The translations under genes and the position numbers were made by a program. From Cladorrhinum sp. PSN259 (Eukaryota; Ascomycota; Sordariomycetes; Sordariales; Podosporaceae): DNA of 64,000 nt. This document shows positions 11,726 to 24,919 of the stretch, in pieces (position 1 is the first letter of the stretch; every line of letters starts with the position of its first letter). The notes under the pieces were generated by a model that had not been told where the DNA came from, searched no databases, and saw nothing but the letters and a program-made list of their open reading frames with translations. Location of the stretch: positions 1 through 64,000 of the forward strand of contig MU867077.1 of assembly GCA_033725935.1 (NCBI GenBank). Reading direction: 5' to 3'.

Positions 11726-14640
11726 AGGCGGAATGGTTTGTTTCTTCTTTTCTTCTTCCTTTTTTTTTCGACACCCCGAAAAGAAAGGATCTTCAAGACC
11801 CTTTAAGTTACTCTGCCCCTCTCACCTACTTACCCCACTGTTTCCGTTCCCCGCCTTCCTCCTTCGCCCCCCTCTGGGCTCTAGGACACAGACCGGAATG
11901 TTGGGATTCTCATCCACGGATGTTTTGGTTGGTGGCGAGCGGATAAATCCATGTATCATTGTGCATCTTACCCATCGCACACTCGGGAACGCAGGACCCT
12001 GCGTTTGCCATCTCTCCAATGAGAAGCTGTATGTCAGCTTGTGGTTGTCTTTGTGCAACACGCGCCTTCCAGGTTTGCTTCAGCCGCTAATCGGACCCCA
12101 GCATGTCTTCTCTAATAAACAGAACTTGGGGATCTGAGGAAATGGCGGTGGGCAAAAGGTCTGATGACATGACTCGGCTTTGGACCATATCTCATCTGAC
12201 CCAGTACTTTTGGTAGTGTTCTCAAAAGAAGAAGAAGATGATGGATGTGATGTGGCCACGAGACCACCCTAAGGATGAGTTTGGGTGGGATGGCGGCCCA
12301 AGAGATAATTAAATTTTTTCTAGCTTGTTTCTCTTTTCTCTGTTTTTGGTGAGCAGCAAGGCTGTCTTGAGCAACCGAGTGGACGTTTCAATGGGGGGCA
12401 GGCCGGGCCACCACTTGAGCCGGGACGGAACAGTTGGCCCCGGATCTCGAATACTAAAGCAGAGCCAAATTAGGAAGACGGCCGGACGCCTCATCGCTAA
12501 AAAAGCCACCGTTTGCCGGGCCGGGCTTGGTCGTGCTGCTTCTTGTTTTCCATGCTTTGCAGAAATGCCATGTACCCCATCTTGGCGCCGTGGGTTTCCT
12601 GGTATTGGGGGGTTCGTTAATTGACACAAGACCGCTCAACACCGGGTTAAAATGGCCTGTTGAAAGCAGCTGACAGTAACATCCCATGATCCAACTCGAG
12701 CCAACCCGATCCAACCCCCCACACGAGACCCTGCCGGTCGGTATTAGCGTGGTCTTGTTACTTGACCGGAACATGGGGCTTTTGTCAAGCGGTTGCCTGC
12801 ATTGTCACCTGTGTGATGTTGCGTGACAACCTCCATCCACACGTTGTAGTTGATATAGATGCAGGACATAATATGAGGAGATCTCCACAAGTACGAACCT
12901 GGCAGACATCATCCACGGATGGAAAGACAAGGCAAGACCGCCGGACGCCGGACGCCGATCCATGGTCCCGTCGACCGAGGGCCGAAAGTTCGGAGAAATA
13001 TCGAAATCGGGGTGTTGATCATCGTGCAAGTTGAGGGGTAAAGCAAGAAACAAAAAACCACCGCAACTTGACATTGCCGGCGCTTGTCTGCCCGATGATG
13101 GTGACGATGCTGTTGTGCCCAGTCAGGCCGCCGAAGGCATGCCGCATGAAACTGCCAGTTTCCGCTGCTGGAAGCCGTTGTCCGAACACCCAACGAACTC
13201 ATGGATACATACTGGTAACTCGAAGCTTTTTTCTGTTATGGTCACGCAAAGCCACACCAAAGCAACACCCAGAAGCCCTGCAAAGGAGGTCGAAATGTTT
13301 CTAAAACATTGGTCTTTTCAAATGGCCGATCGAGTTTGTGAGAATTCCCAGAATCCCCGTCAGAGCGCAAACTGCGGGATCTCAAAAAGCAAGGAACAAA
13401 TGGCCCACGTTAAGGTCAGGGTCACAGTGCGAGGAATCTGTTGATTCCTTTGGGATATTTCAATCTTTTGCGGCCCGATCCATCGTCCATCACCAAACGC
13501 ATGAACCATCAAATGTTACACAGCAGGGTATCTATCTCCCTTGGGTATGCCGATCGATCGGTCACTTTGTTCCTTTTGTTCTGTCTTTGGCAAATTTTTA
13601 CTCATCAGTTATACTCCGACAGAAGCAAACATAGGTACCTGATATGTTTCTGTTGATTTTTGATCTCAATCTAGAAAGTCAACAAGGGCTCAAAAAGTGC
13701 TGTCTGTGGTCTTTGGGTCAGGGTGTTGTCTGGCTGTTTGGGCCTTAGGTTTTGATCAGGCTTGGCCCGCTTCCCTGACCTTTTTTCATAGAATACCGTG
13801 CCAACACTGTGCTTCAATTTTGGCCACCTCCGCTGCCCGCATCTCCTCGTCATGCATCTAAAGTTGGGGCATCCCCCTCAATGCTGCGAAGAGCGGACCC
13901 TAGGGATTGAGTGACAGGAGAAAACATCAAACCCCCCGAGGATGCTCAGGAATTAATGACATTCGAGATTCCACATGTGATATCGGGTATCCATTCGTAT
14001 CCATTCAACATCGCGAGATCCAGAAACAGCCCAAAAAAAAGCATCTGACAGCTCTCTCTCACCATCCAGTAACGGTGCCAGTTGCAGACACGCTGCCGCA
14101 CCAAGACGCAAGACACACAAGACGCAGCAAACGCGGGGCGGCCGACAAGGAAAAAAAAAGGAAGAAATATAAGCACGGTCGTGGCTGAATGCATTGTGCA
14201 TGCGTTGTGGTGTTCTGCTTCGCCCAGCCCTACAGACGGATACTATTTTGTTGTCAAGCATCGAAAATCTGCAATCACCGATAGGACGAACTCGCCGCAG
14301 TTCCTGGCATTCGGTCTCAACAAACCCATAAGTCCTTTCTCCAGAAGAGAGCGAGAAAAAAGTTATCACCCAGGCACGGTGGACCTTTTAACTCCGAGCT
14401 TACACGCCCAACGAGACGGTGCCTTTCCTTTTGCGCTTGCGCTAGGTGAGAGTGGTTCAGTCTTTAACCCCGCCAAATTCGATTCCCGACCAACTACCTA
14501 TCTCCCCCCTGCCAACACAACCACCGCAGGCGAATCTCCTCCCCCGAGAGACAGCGCAGCCCATCCAACCTCCAGCAACCACTCAAGTGATCCGTATTTT
14601 GCTACCTGAAACCCATTGCCGCACCCTGCTGGCGCCAATT

Positions 14641-17600
14641 ATGCTCGATATACATGGTGGAAACCAAAACAATGGTGGGTGCTGCACATCCATCTGCCCC
14701 CCTCCCTTCTTTGTTTGATACCTTACTGCTACGTATTTGCCATGTCTTTGATCTTTTGATTACTGACCAACTGCGGTCCCCGTGATAACAGGCGACGAAT
14801 TACGACATGGCTCCGAGGACCATGGCCACGCCCAGCTCGCTCCAACGCTGCAGATTCCCAAGAACCGGAGCACAGGCAATCTGGGTCTCGTAGGCGACAG
14901 CTCGGAAAAGGCTCGAATACGCTTCTCGTTTGATGCCGGCGCTGCTGCTTCAGACTATGACACTATAACAAGGTTAGCTTGGGTTTAGTGGGGAGGGCGG
15001 GACACTTGTTGTCCATGTTGTCTCGAGAGCTGTGGTTGCGCCTGAATGCTGCTGACACGGCCATTGCTTCCAGGAGCTCTATCATGACGGACCACGACCA
15101 AGGAATGGGCCTGTCGGGCCTCAGGCGAATACGGCAGCAACACAACCCCGTCCGGGCACCGACATTGCCCGGCACCATGAGCCGAACCCCTTCCTTCGGA
15201 AACCTGACCCGGTCATCGTCCGTATCCATGCTCCAGCTGCTGGACACTCAGAGCCAACAAACACCCCTATCCCCAGGTCCCACGTCTCCTGCCTTTACCG
15301 AAGACCTTAACCGATTCCCATCCGAGTCCCTCCATTCATTCTCCTTTGCGCATCAGTCAGAGGATATCCTGCACAGTCGTCAGAATGTCTTGAAGCGTTC
15401 CATCGAGTTTATGAAGGACCGGATGGGATGGTCGGTCGCTTCTAGTGCCGCCATGGCTAGTGCCCAGGCAAGGGTCACAGGTGACGTGGAAATGCAGAAC
15501 ATGCTGGACCTGCTGGCGAAGGCCCAGCTGGTCGGTGGCGGGAACATCTCTAATGGAGACATCGGCATTCCCACGGCACCCCTCAGTGGACCAGCCACCA
15601 CGTCGAATGAGAATGTGTTTGACAAGGAGTTCTTCCCAAGATCTGAATCTCCTGGACCTATCGAGAGGACTCCTATGTTGTCACCACGGACCGGATCCGT
15701 TTCCGAGTCTGCAAATGACCCGCCGGCTACGGCACCGCTTCCACGGCCCCAGTTATTAACGGGAGCCGGGGCCGAATCAGAGAGTTCTTCTAGGACGCCA
15801 ACGAATGAGAGCGGTACTACCGCCAAGACATCTCCACCACTCTCAAGGCGCCCAAGTGCGCTCAAGCGGACAATGACCGATACTGATCATATCCATGTCC
15901 AGCAGAAGCTCCTGGATGCCATGGCCCAGCCTTTCCTTGCAACTGAACCCGCACATGCACAACACATTGTTTCCCACACCTCCGAAAAGTCACGGTCTTT
16001 TTCTTCGGTATCGCACCTTACGACATCCGCCATGCCGACTGTTATGCATGGCCACTCCACGAGGTGGGTGCCTGCGGCGCAAGCCATCTTCACCACAGAG
16101 TCTAAGCCACCATGGACTATTCTTGCTGCCAATGACCTTGCTTGTTTGCTGTTTGGCGTTACCAAGGCTGAGGTGAGGAAGATGGGTATTTTGGAAGTTG
16201 TACAGGACGAGAGGAGAGGATGGCTGGAGCGCAAACTACTGCAAGGGGTCCACGACGATGCAGGCGATGGCTCAGAAACCGAGATCATCCAGCAACCTAA
16301 ACCCATGCCTGTTTCGGCATCACCGACGAAGTCTTTGCTTGGTGCTCGAGGGGGTGGCATCACGGCAAAGCTACTGAGCAAGCCACCCTCAAGGACCGGG
16401 ACACCCAAGACAGGCAGGCGACCAGCGACGATACACAACGGCGACCCAAAACCGCCAAAGCCTGGGCAAGGCCATCACAACAACAGTAAATCTAGGGGTG
16501 TGCTGCTCTGTGGTGACGTTGTTCCGATCCAAAAGCGGAATGGCGCGACTGGATCAGCCAGCTTGTGGGTGAAGGAGAAGAAGGTGGGCCTCATTTGGGT
16601 TCTGGAGGAGATCCACGAGGACGTTGCGTATGTGGATATCGATGACGATGGCAACGTTGTGAAACTGTCTGGCGCTCTGGGACCTATTTGGGGAGACGAA
16701 AACCTGGAGCCCGGTATGGATATCAACAAACTGATACCTCGAATTCCACGGCAAGGGTTCGACTCGACAACTGGTGAGATCGACTACTACGAGATCGCCA
16801 AGAAAAAGTACTACACTTGTCGCAACTGTGACAGGATCAACATCCCCGTCACCGTCGATCAGGTGAGAGGCTCCACGGAGCTACGGGTATCAAGCTTCCC
16901 CCACATTGCGGGTATTGTGGTGGTCTCTCCTCAAAACCTAACCATCAAGAGCTCGAACTCTGTCTTCTCAGCTGCCCTTTTTGGTCACGAAAAGCCAGAT
17001 GGCATGTCCATTAACAAGCTGTTGCCAAAGTTTGATAAGATTCTCCAAGTTCTCACGGTCGAGGATGGCGTTCAGCTTGTCGAAGGGATTGTGATTCCGG
17101 AGCATTCGTTCAGGAAAGCCTCTGCTTTTCTTGCTCTGAAAGAAGGCCGGCCAGATGCCGCGACGGGTTTCCTGCGACCTGAAGGACTTCCGGCTCGTCA
17201 TCGGGATGGATCCGACCTGAAAATAGACGTTCAGATGCGCGTGGTCAAGAGCGAAAAGCAAGCCACAATTCCCGAGGAGTCCGTCATCGAGAACAGTGAT
17301 GACGAAGAGGCGTCTGGCGAAGCTTGCGATAAGTTTATCGTCCCACAAACGGAGATGGTGTTCGCTCTGTGGATCACGTACTCCAGACATCTCCACGCAT
17401 CCAGAAACAACTTGGGAATCTCATCGCCGTTGCTGTCTGGGGCAGCTACCCCGCTTCACCAACCGTCACCGGGGCAAACTCCTGCGCACACGCCAGTAGA
17501 GATTCAGTCGGACTCGGACGAGTCACCAAAGGAGGAAGAGTCGTCCGTTGCTTCATCACTGGCTCGACAATTGAAGCAGGCTGCCATGACTGCTGCAACA

Positions 17601-18573
17601 AAACTGACTGGGGCCGTAGGGGCGGCAGCTCAAAAGGCTCTTCCCGATTTGCCAAAAGATCAGATAGATGAAGCAGAAGAATCATCATCAAAGTCATCGC
17701 GCAAGAAAGCAATAGAAGACTTTGTCATCCTCGAGGAGATGGGGCAGGGTGCCTACGGTCAGGTCAAATTGGCGCGCGATCGTGAGACGGGCAGGAAGTG
17801 CGTGCTCAAGTACGTTACGAAGCGGCGCATTCTTGTCGATACCTGGACGCGCGACAGGAGGCTGGGTACGGTTCCCCTCGAGATTCACGTGCTTGATTAC
17901 CTTAGAAGGGACGGATTCAAGCACCCCAACATTGTCGAGATGGAGGACTTTTTCGAGGACGACGTCAACTACTACATTGAGATGGTGCCCCACGGGCTAC
18001 CGGGCATGGATCTATTCGATTACATTGAGCTGAGGACCAACATGGAGGAGGAGGAGTGCCGAAGCATCTTTGTGCAGGTTGCGAGGGCGATTCATCACTT
18101 GCATACCAAGGCACTCGTGGTGCATCGGGATATCAAGGACGAGAATGTGATTCTAGATGGGGAGGGGAGGATCAAGCTGATTGATTTTGGGAGTGCGGCG
18201 TACATCAAGAGTGGGCCTTTTGATGTGTTTGTGGGCACTATTGGTGAGTTTCTATTTGTTTTTCTTTCATTTTTTTGTACATGAACTAATTTGTGTGTAT
18301 TGTTTAGATTACGCTGCGCCCGAAGTGCTGGCGGGCAAACCTTACGGCGGCAAAGAGCAGGATGTTTGGGCCCTGGGCATCTTACTCTATACCATCGTTT
18401 ACAAGGAGAACCCGTTCTACAGCATCGATGAGATCATGGATCGCGATTTGAGGGTTCCTTATATCATTAGTGATACCAGCATTGATCTCATCAGGAAGAT
18501 GCTGAACAGGAATGTGCCTGAGAGGCTGGATATTGACCAGGTTTTGGCGCATCCTTGGTGTCAGATGGAGTGA
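14641..18573 (+). CDS. PSK1: PAS-domain serine/threonine protein kinase (PASK/Psk1 family), 1216 aa
   Basis: A nutrient-sensing kinase of the PAS-kinase family, which links metabolic state to glycogen and cell-wall glucan synthesis and to translation. I join four exons: 14641-14674, 14792-14972, 15074-18243 and 18308-18573 (introns 117, 101 and 64 bp; total 3651 nt). The N-terminal 390 residues are Ser/Pro-rich. A PAS module lies near residues 400-460 (WTILAANDLACLLFG) and a second PAS-like module near 675-730 (IAGIVVVSPQNLTIKSSNS). The kinase domain spans about 955-1213: glycine loop GQGAYG, HRDIKDEN near 1089, DFG near 1109. The last intron falls just before the P+1 loop and gives GTIDYAAPEV. 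All catalytic motifs are present. The short first exon (MLDIHGGNQNNG) rests on splice signals and frame only. Confidence 0.9.
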
Positions 18574-21158
18574 GAACAATAGAAGGACAAATTGGGTGGA
18601 AGGAAATAGAATTGTTAGATGTGCGTGTTTGTGTGTGTGTTCTAAGTGGTACAAGCGTGTGTAAAGAAGAAGGGAGTGGTATGATACCCCGAGGATAAAG
18701 GAGGAAAGGGAAGATTGGGAAGGCTGTGTATAGACAACAGAGAGCATAGGGGTGTGTTTGGCAAGGGATGAAATACGGATTGGATGAGACCGGACGGGAC
18801 CCGGACCTCTCTGGGTGGTTGGAGGCGAAGGAGGGTTTGTTGCTGTTGTGGATGAAATTGAATGCGGAAGCGTGTGCCTTGTTTTTTTTTTTGGGTGTTT
18901 GCAATTTGTGCCTTTTTTGTCCTTTTTGTGGTGTGGTGTCTTGTTTGTTGAGTTTTGGTCAAGCAACGGAAAAAAATGGCTTCTTCTTTTTCTTCTATCG
19001 CCCTTTTTGCCTTTTTCTTGGTCCGCTTCTTTATTGATGCCATATTCGTGGATCCCTTTTTCTTGATGCCATATACTTACTCCGGGTTATGCGCTCGTTT
19101 ATAGGAGGGAATTTTCGGTGGGATGGGATTCTGGAACATTGAATGAAAGGAAGGGAGGTTTGTCTGCAACATCCAATACCGTACTTGCTTGCTTCTTCTT
19201 GTTGCTCTTGTTGCTCGTGTTTGCTCTCGCTTATCGTTATGACATGTTTACCCTGCATGCGTGATTTAAGGTTATACAACTGACTTCTGTCTTTATCTAT
19301 TCTCTCTTTAGTTCTTGCTACATTTTTCTTATTTTTTTTCTAGGTTTGCTGTTCTTTCTTCCTTAACTGTCATGCTGTTTTGTTCCTTTTACTAAAGTCG
19401 ATATACTTACTTCTCTTCTCTTTGATACTGAATGATATCCATTCTTCGTACATACTCGTATTGGACATGGTATAAGATATGAATTTATTTGTCATACGAG
19501 GCCAGGTTAGGCAGTGTGGGTGTGGTTCATGTATGGTGTTCTTGAGAGAAATCGAGATGTTATGGATGGTGATAATATCAATAAACATCAGCCCACTCCT
19601 TGAACCCTATAGGTATTTGCTCAATCCGGTGGATGTTCACCACTTATTGGCAATAACTCTTTTTCAGGAATTACACTACATATACTCAAGGGTGAATGAG
19701 TTCTTGCGGACGCAAATGACATGGTAACTTTCGAGGAATGATGGTTCTTTCTACTTCCGTCTGATCCTGGATTTTCAGATTTAGGGAGACTGAAGTAAAC
19801 AACGGATAATATTCGTAGTTGGGTAACTGTATAATTCGCCGCTTAGTGAGCAGAGGTAATAAATCTTCCTCGCCTCATCTGTTAGACACCAAATATCCCC
19901 AGACTCTACAGCACCGTTGGGATACCGGCAGACTCTCGCCAAGGGTGGCCAAGGGAGACGATCCCCGCAGCTACATATATTATCATAAACAGTTGACCTG
20001 TGCCAAACTTTTGGGAATGATGATCACTGGAGTGTGCGTTTCATAACGATCATATCATCCATTCCTTCCCCGCAGCTTCGTCTTGTGATATGTCTCCTAT
20101 TTTCCTCGCCATCACGATCCAACTGATTCCGTCCCCAATCTTTTTGTTGCCTCTCCCACAATCCATGAAACTCATTCTTACCCAATACCAACGAGTTGTA
20201 TATCTACATACCTGTACTTTAACCTTGCCTCTCATAACAAGACAGTACCAGGGATCAAGCGAACTTGCTCGAGTCCGACCGACCCGACCTTCCCGAATCC
20301 CACCCGTAGCTACCCCTTCTGAACCCCCCATCAGTGATGGATTGCCGTCACCGGGACGTCTTTGCCTCAAACCTCCCTCTACGGAGTATCGCTTCAGAGA
20401 CTTCAGGTTCTCCACCGGCCGGACCTCTTTCCATAAACCGAACACACATGCATGCAAATATTGGGAGCAAAATCCTTCCAAACCTCCATCGCATTAACCT
20501 TACCCAACCACCCCGAATACCGAAACCACAAGCCACCACCCTAGCTCGTAAAAAAAAAACCCTTTTCATCCCATCTATGTACCCAATGACTATTGGTTCC
20601 CTGGACCTTGGACCCTTGGACCCTTTGGGCAGATACTTTTTCCCACGGCAAGAACCGGACAATAATTACAGAACTTGTTGCTCTCAACGAACCAACCCGC
20701 TTTTTTGTTATCTTGTCTGCTGCTCAATTCTCCATCCGTTCCCTCGCCCGGTATTTCTCCAACACAAAGCAAGCCCCCCCCCCCCCCCCAGCAGGCACCT
20801 TACCTGACCATTAACCAATCATCTCCCCAAATCCCACTTTGGAATATCTAGGGGGAAAAGGGATCATCATTATTCTCTATTTTTTCCCAATATTTTACCC
20901 TCCCAAACCAATCACTTCCATCCTTTTGACAAACACACACACACGCTTTTCCTTGTCCAATGGAACTCTTTCCATAGTTCAGTTTCAAATCCCCCTTGAC
21001 CTTGTTAGTAATATTGAACAGGCCCGCCCTTCCAATTGCATGTTATTAGATATGGGTATGGGTAACTGTGGCATTATCAGAAAATTGTCACACAAAAAAA
21101 ATACGGAGCAAATGCTCCGGTCCCAGGGGTCTTCCCTTCCCCTCCATTTCCCTTCCTC

Positions 21159-21162
<4 letters not shown>

Positions 21163-21190
<28 letters not shown>
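21163..21190. repeat. (CT)14 microsatellite
   Basis: A perfect CT dinucleotide run, shortly before the GTCC minisatellite. Confidence 0.92.
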
Positions 21191-21192
<2 letters not shown>

Positions 21193-21230
21193 TCGTGGTG
21201 TGGTGTGTCCCCCACCCATCCTCGTCTTGC

Positions 21231-21322
21231 GTTCCCGTCCCCGTCCCCGTTCCCATCCCCGTCCCTGTCTTGGTCCCTGTCTTGGTCCCTGTCTTGGTCC
21301 CTGTCCCTGTCCATGTCCATGT
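21231..21322. repeat. GTCCNN minisatellite with a GTCCCTGTCTTG dodecamer core
   Basis: A hexamer-periodic array (GTCCCC, GTCCCT, GTCTTG, GTCCAT variants). From 21261 it contains three perfect copies of the 12-mer GTCCCTGTCTTG. The six-base period makes two-residue periodic frames on both strands (for example alternating Asp-Arg on the minus strand). These are by-products, not a gene. Confidence 0.88.
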
Positions 21323-22411
21323 TGCCTCGTTTTCTCAACGACCAGGCCGGACTACAAGTAGATCCCGAGTGAAATCCCGCTGTATCATTGCCACGGCGGC
21401 GATCACAAAAGAAACCAGTGGATCCGCGGCCGACGACGACGGACGACGAGAACAACGGGCGGGGTTTCGAAATCCCGATATCAACCAGGAAACTATCAAC
21501 GGAGGAAAATACCCAATTCCGTTGCCACAAACCCCAACGGCTCTTCTCAGCGGCCCCCGTAAGCTTTTCGGTAGTGTAGTAGTAGTGTAGTAGTAGTGTA
21601 GAGCAGACTAGAGCCCCTACCAACGGTTCGTCATGACCCTTCAACGGCTAAGGGGGAAAATCCCAACTTCATTGCCACGGTCCGCCAACTACTACTGTGT
21701 TCCAGTGGGTTAATTGGATACGCCCTACTTTCGGCATCCACGAGTTCCGGGGATGAGGCGCGAAATAGCGTGATAGCTAAAGCGTATCCAAGGGAGGGGG
21801 GTATGTATTAATAATTACGGGGTTTGAAAGTTTTGCCTACCTGCCGCTGTTAAAGAAACAAAATCCTGTTAACGAATTTCTTAGCTCAACAAGGTCAAGT
21901 CTTAACAGAAAAACAGGTTACAAACACACATGTAACTGCAATAAACACAAGCATGCACGTTCGCTTGCCGTTCAAGCCACGCCTATGGCTTTCTCCTCAC
22001 ACTCCTGACCCTCTCTCGCCACACACGATCTGCTCTTCATGCAGCTCAGCCCGACGATCGACATTCCATATTGCCCAATAAGTGATTGGCTGGCGTGGCT
22101 GGAAGCATTTCAGTAGCAAAAAAGCAAAACCGTCGATCACAACTCCCCACTTACAAAATTGAACCTCAAAATCGGGGCCGGCGTTCTAGAACTTCTTGGT
22201 TTAGTAGCCAAGGTGCTAAGCACCTTGGCCAAGAAGGTATCTCCATAAACCTCAGTGCAGTGAGCGCCTATCCCCGTCAGAATGGCACGCTGCTCAGAGT
22301 CACAGTATCGAAAACGAATACGTAGAGTCAGATCCCAAAAAAAATCTGTATCATCGCGATCTCGAGCACAAACCAAAACTTCAAGAAAGAAGATACTCCA
22401 GAGCCCAAAAT

Positions 22412-22512
22412 CTCATGTATCCGTTTTGAAGGCCCTAGTTAAAACACCCAAAAAAAGTCCAAAGTGCCAATGATATGCTTTGCCAGCCTTATCCCCTGTA
22501 TCGTCCTCCGCG

Positions 22513-22588
<76 letters not shown>

Positions 22589-22707
22589 CGGGCCGNNNNN
22601 NNNNNCTCATTTTTCCGTTTTTTAGGCCCCATTTAAAAAACCCAAAAAAATTCCAAATTGCCAATTTTTTGCTTTGCCAGCCTTTTCCCCTGTTTCGTCC
22701 CCCCCCC
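22412..22707. other. Assembly gap (10 N) flanked by a duplicated, degraded read end
   Basis: Ten Ns occupy 22596-22605. On the left is a 75-base poly-G run (22514-22588). The segments 22412-22513 and 22606-22707 align without gaps over about 100 bases. Almost every difference turns a mixed base into an extension of a neighbouring homopolymer (for example CATGTATCCG against CATTTTTCCG). The right copy is therefore best read as a low-quality second reading of the left copy, not a biological duplication. Long poly-C follows at 22710-22731. True sequence and length here are unknown. Confidence 0.9.
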
Positions 22708-22879
22708 TTCCCCCCCCCCCCCCCCCCCCCCTCGCTGTGTGTATATCCAAAAAAGAAGATGAAAAAGAGTACTAGATAGAAAGAATAGAAAGAATTAAAA
22801 AAAAAAAAAAAAAAAAACTCCTCACCAACCCGCTTTCTCCCCCATACTAACTTCCTCACTATCTTCCTTCATCCGCGCC

Positions 22880-24640
22880 CTAAGCGCCGTTATGCCACCC
22901 ATTAACCATCAACTTATCCCCATCCCCATTCACCTCCTCCACTGGCATCCCATTATTAACCTTTTTCTTTGCCTCAGCATCCGCCTCCTCCCGGCACCGT
23001 AGACACATACACCACCCGCCCAGACTCCCCTGGGCCCACTCCCTCCTCTGCTGAACAGGCAAGTCCACATCGCAGTAGTGGTTCAGAATCTCTTCCCCGG
23101 CTTTTATGCCGCCGGGGACATTACCGACCGGTCTCATCTTGCGCGCCGAGAGGACCATGTTTCCTCCCCACTCCCACGTAACGTTTGGGTTGCAGTCGTG
23201 GTTGGCCAGACACCAAAACGGATGAACGGCAGCGACGTCTGGTCTTCCATCTCTTGGGTTTTTTCTAGCAGATGCTGTGCCTCTGAACTTGGCATAAGCC
23301 GTATTGAACACCCACAAGTCGTGCTTGTCGAGCGTTGTGAAGATATCAATGTCCATTTTTTCTAATATGTGAAGAGGTATCTCAATGTTGTACTTGAATG
23401 AGAAAGGCAAAGTCCACTCCGGAGGAGGCTCGGCGTTGATGTCGCTGTCTATATCGTTTAGCTCCGAAGGAACAAAGTCGCCCCAGATGTACTTGATTTC
23501 TTTTACTTGGAGGGGATGGATTTCTTGGTGGGTAGACATGGCGAGGAGGCGAGCGAGAAGTAAGAGGTAAAGCGACTGATCAATATCGGCGGCGTCTGGA
23601 TCCTTGGCGATGGAGTCCACGTCCGTATCGCACACGGCGGGATGGTATTGTTCTTTGGCCTGATTATAGCAGAACTCGTTGCAAAAGATAGTGTCGTAGC
23701 ATTCCTCGCAGCTCACAGCGATAGTGTTACTGTTGGATAGAGGCGGGAGCTCGGTTCCGCAGGCATCGCAGGAGGATTCCTTGTGTCGGTTGTTGGCGGT
23801 CAAGAGGGAGTACTCTTGAAGGACCGGCTCGCCGGGCGCGATGTCCTCTTTGGCAAAAAGGCCCAACTGGTTGCAGGTGGGGATGATGTCGTACCCGTCC
23901 GTGTTGGTTTCTCCCTCGAGGAGTATGGGCAAGGTAGAGACCTTGACCTCACACTTGGGCGCCATCGCGGCGAGCTGCTGGTTTAGGAAGGCCAGGGAAT
24001 CTTCCGAGAAGCGGTCGGGCTCGTATTTGTTCCATGGGTAGACTTCGCGGCGGACAACTCCACGGTCGGGGAGGTCGTTGATCTCGATGGGTGCGTCTGG
24101 TTGCTTGCGTATCCTGCGTCTTGCAACCTGTTCAATGTAGCCCTTGATCTCTAGAAGCTCCTTGTTGGTGGGCACGGTAATGAGACCTCTCTCGCAGAAC
24201 TGGAGTGCGCTCTTTAGGCACCCACAGAGGAGGAGGCTCAGGGATAGGATCTGGAAGCAGCGGACCGAGGCAAGGTGAGCTAGCACGTTGCGAGGTTGGC
24301 TCCTCTCGACGTCCTCTGGGTTGATCATGGCGGGAACGCCCTCTGTGAGGGCACCGTGGTTGAGGACATCGGGACACGGGGTGGTAGAGTAGCCCCGAAG
24401 GGCAGCCTTGGCCTGTTTGTGGTACTCGTAACTCTCATCACGAACCTCGTCGGCCAGAAGCAAGGCACGATAGGCGTCGCCCGCAGCCAAGTCCGGATAG
24501 CCGAGGTGAGAGTAAACCACGGCCCTGTCCAGGTAGAGGATCAGGTCGTAGGGGGACTTGGTCAGTGCATCGGTCAGCTTCTGCCGCTGGTAAAGAAGAT
24601 GAAGCCTCTCGTCGGGCAGGGACGGTGTTGATGCTTCCAT
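22880..24640 (-). CDS. TPR/SET-domain protein with MYND-like zinc cluster, 586 aa
   Basis: A predicted SMYD-like or SET5-like protein lysine methyltransferase. The N-terminus (about 10-175) is helical and TPR-like. The SET region runs from about 257 (NQLGLFAKEDIAPGE) to about 524. It is split by a Cys/His cluster resembling a MYND finger: C291, C294, C311, C314, C320, C324, H333 and C337. The SET core motif is CLANHDCNPNVTW (from residue 477), with Asn-His for cofactor binding, and EILNHYCDVDLP supplies the catalytic-site tyrosine. The post-SET cysteines are C544, C546 and C549. The C-terminal tail is acidic and Asn/Gly-rich. The gene is a single exon from the ATG at 24638-24640. Its 3' side lies about 150 bases from the degraded gap sequence, so the 3' UTR is unreliable. 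Target unknown. Confidence 0.88.
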   Translation of the reverse strand: MEASTPSLPDERLHLLYQRQKLTDALTKSPYDLILYLDRAVVYSHLGYPDLAAGDAYRALLLADEVRDESYEYHKQAKAALRGYSTTPCPDVLNHGALTEGVPAMINPEDVERSQPRNVLAHLASVRCFQILSLSLLLCGCLKSALQFCERGLITVPTNKELLEIKGYIEQVARRRIRKQPDAPIEINDLPDRGVVRREVYPWNKYEPDRFSEDSLAFLNQQLAAMAPKCEVKVSTLPILLEGETNTDGYDIIPTCNQLGLFAKEDIAPGEPVLQEYSLLTANNRHKESSCDACGTELPPLSNSNTIAVSCEECYDTIFCNEFCYNQAKEQYHPAVCDTDVDSIAKDPDAADIDQSLYLLLLARLLAMSTHQEIHPLQVKEIKYIWGDFVPSELNDIDSDINAEPPPEWTLPFSFKYNIEIPLHILEKMDIDIFTTLDKHDLWVFNTAYAKFRGTASARKNPRDGRPDVAAVHPFWCLANHDCNPNVTWEWGGNMVLSARKMRPVGNVPGGIKAGEEILNHYCDVDLPVQQRREWAQGSLGGWCMCLRCREEADAEAKKKVNNGMPVEEVNGDGDKLMVNGWHNGA

Positions 24641-24919
24641 GGCAGATGGCTGATCGGTTGGAAGATCAGGGAAGGGTAGGACTAGACTTTGGTCGATCCC
24701 AGAATGGGCCGGTCTAGAAGAGAGAAAAGAGAGGTCGGCGGGTTGCTGGCTTGGGGGTAAGGTCTCTATGCGGGTAGTTACCTTGCATATATACTTCCCA
24801 GTTTCTGACCCAAGTCAGATGGGGGGCCAAGAGCAGAAAAAAGGGCGCCTCGCACCTTGCACCTCTCTTATTTCCTGTGTCTGTCTGGGGGCCCTGGATT
24901 TGATAGGGATACTTTTGAT

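Larger units (their letters stand above)
10417..14640. other. About 4 kb between divergent F-box and PAS-kinase genes
   Basis: The two flanking genes point away from each other, so this interval must hold both promoters and leaders. Frames of 60-175 codons occur on both strands. Their composition is random, they overlap each other, and no domain is visible. It contains two small tandem repeats (11432-11457 and 11698-11725). I found no RNA gene. Confidence 0.55.
18574..22411. other. Long intergenic region, repeats only
   Basis: This covers the 3' flank of the PAS-kinase gene and about 3 kb of repeat-rich DNA running to the sequence gap. It contains polypyrimidine tracts, a 16-C run at 20774-20789, a (CT)n tract and a GTCC-based minisatellite. 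The frames seen are low-complexity products of these repeats. No supportable gene. Confidence 0.6.

Noticed and set aside
14082..14609. 175-codon frame directly upstream of the PAS-kinase gene
   Set aside because: It lies in the promoter/leader, has random composition and cannot be joined in frame to the first kinase exon.
20985..21644. 219-codon frame with Asp-Arg and Arg-Glu repeats
   Set aside because: The repeats are exactly the GTCCNN minisatellite and the (CT)n tract read on the minus strand.
22413..22859. Glycine- and proline-homopolymer frames on both strands across the gap
   Set aside because: They are translations of the poly-G/poly-C runs and the Ns, an assembly artefact.
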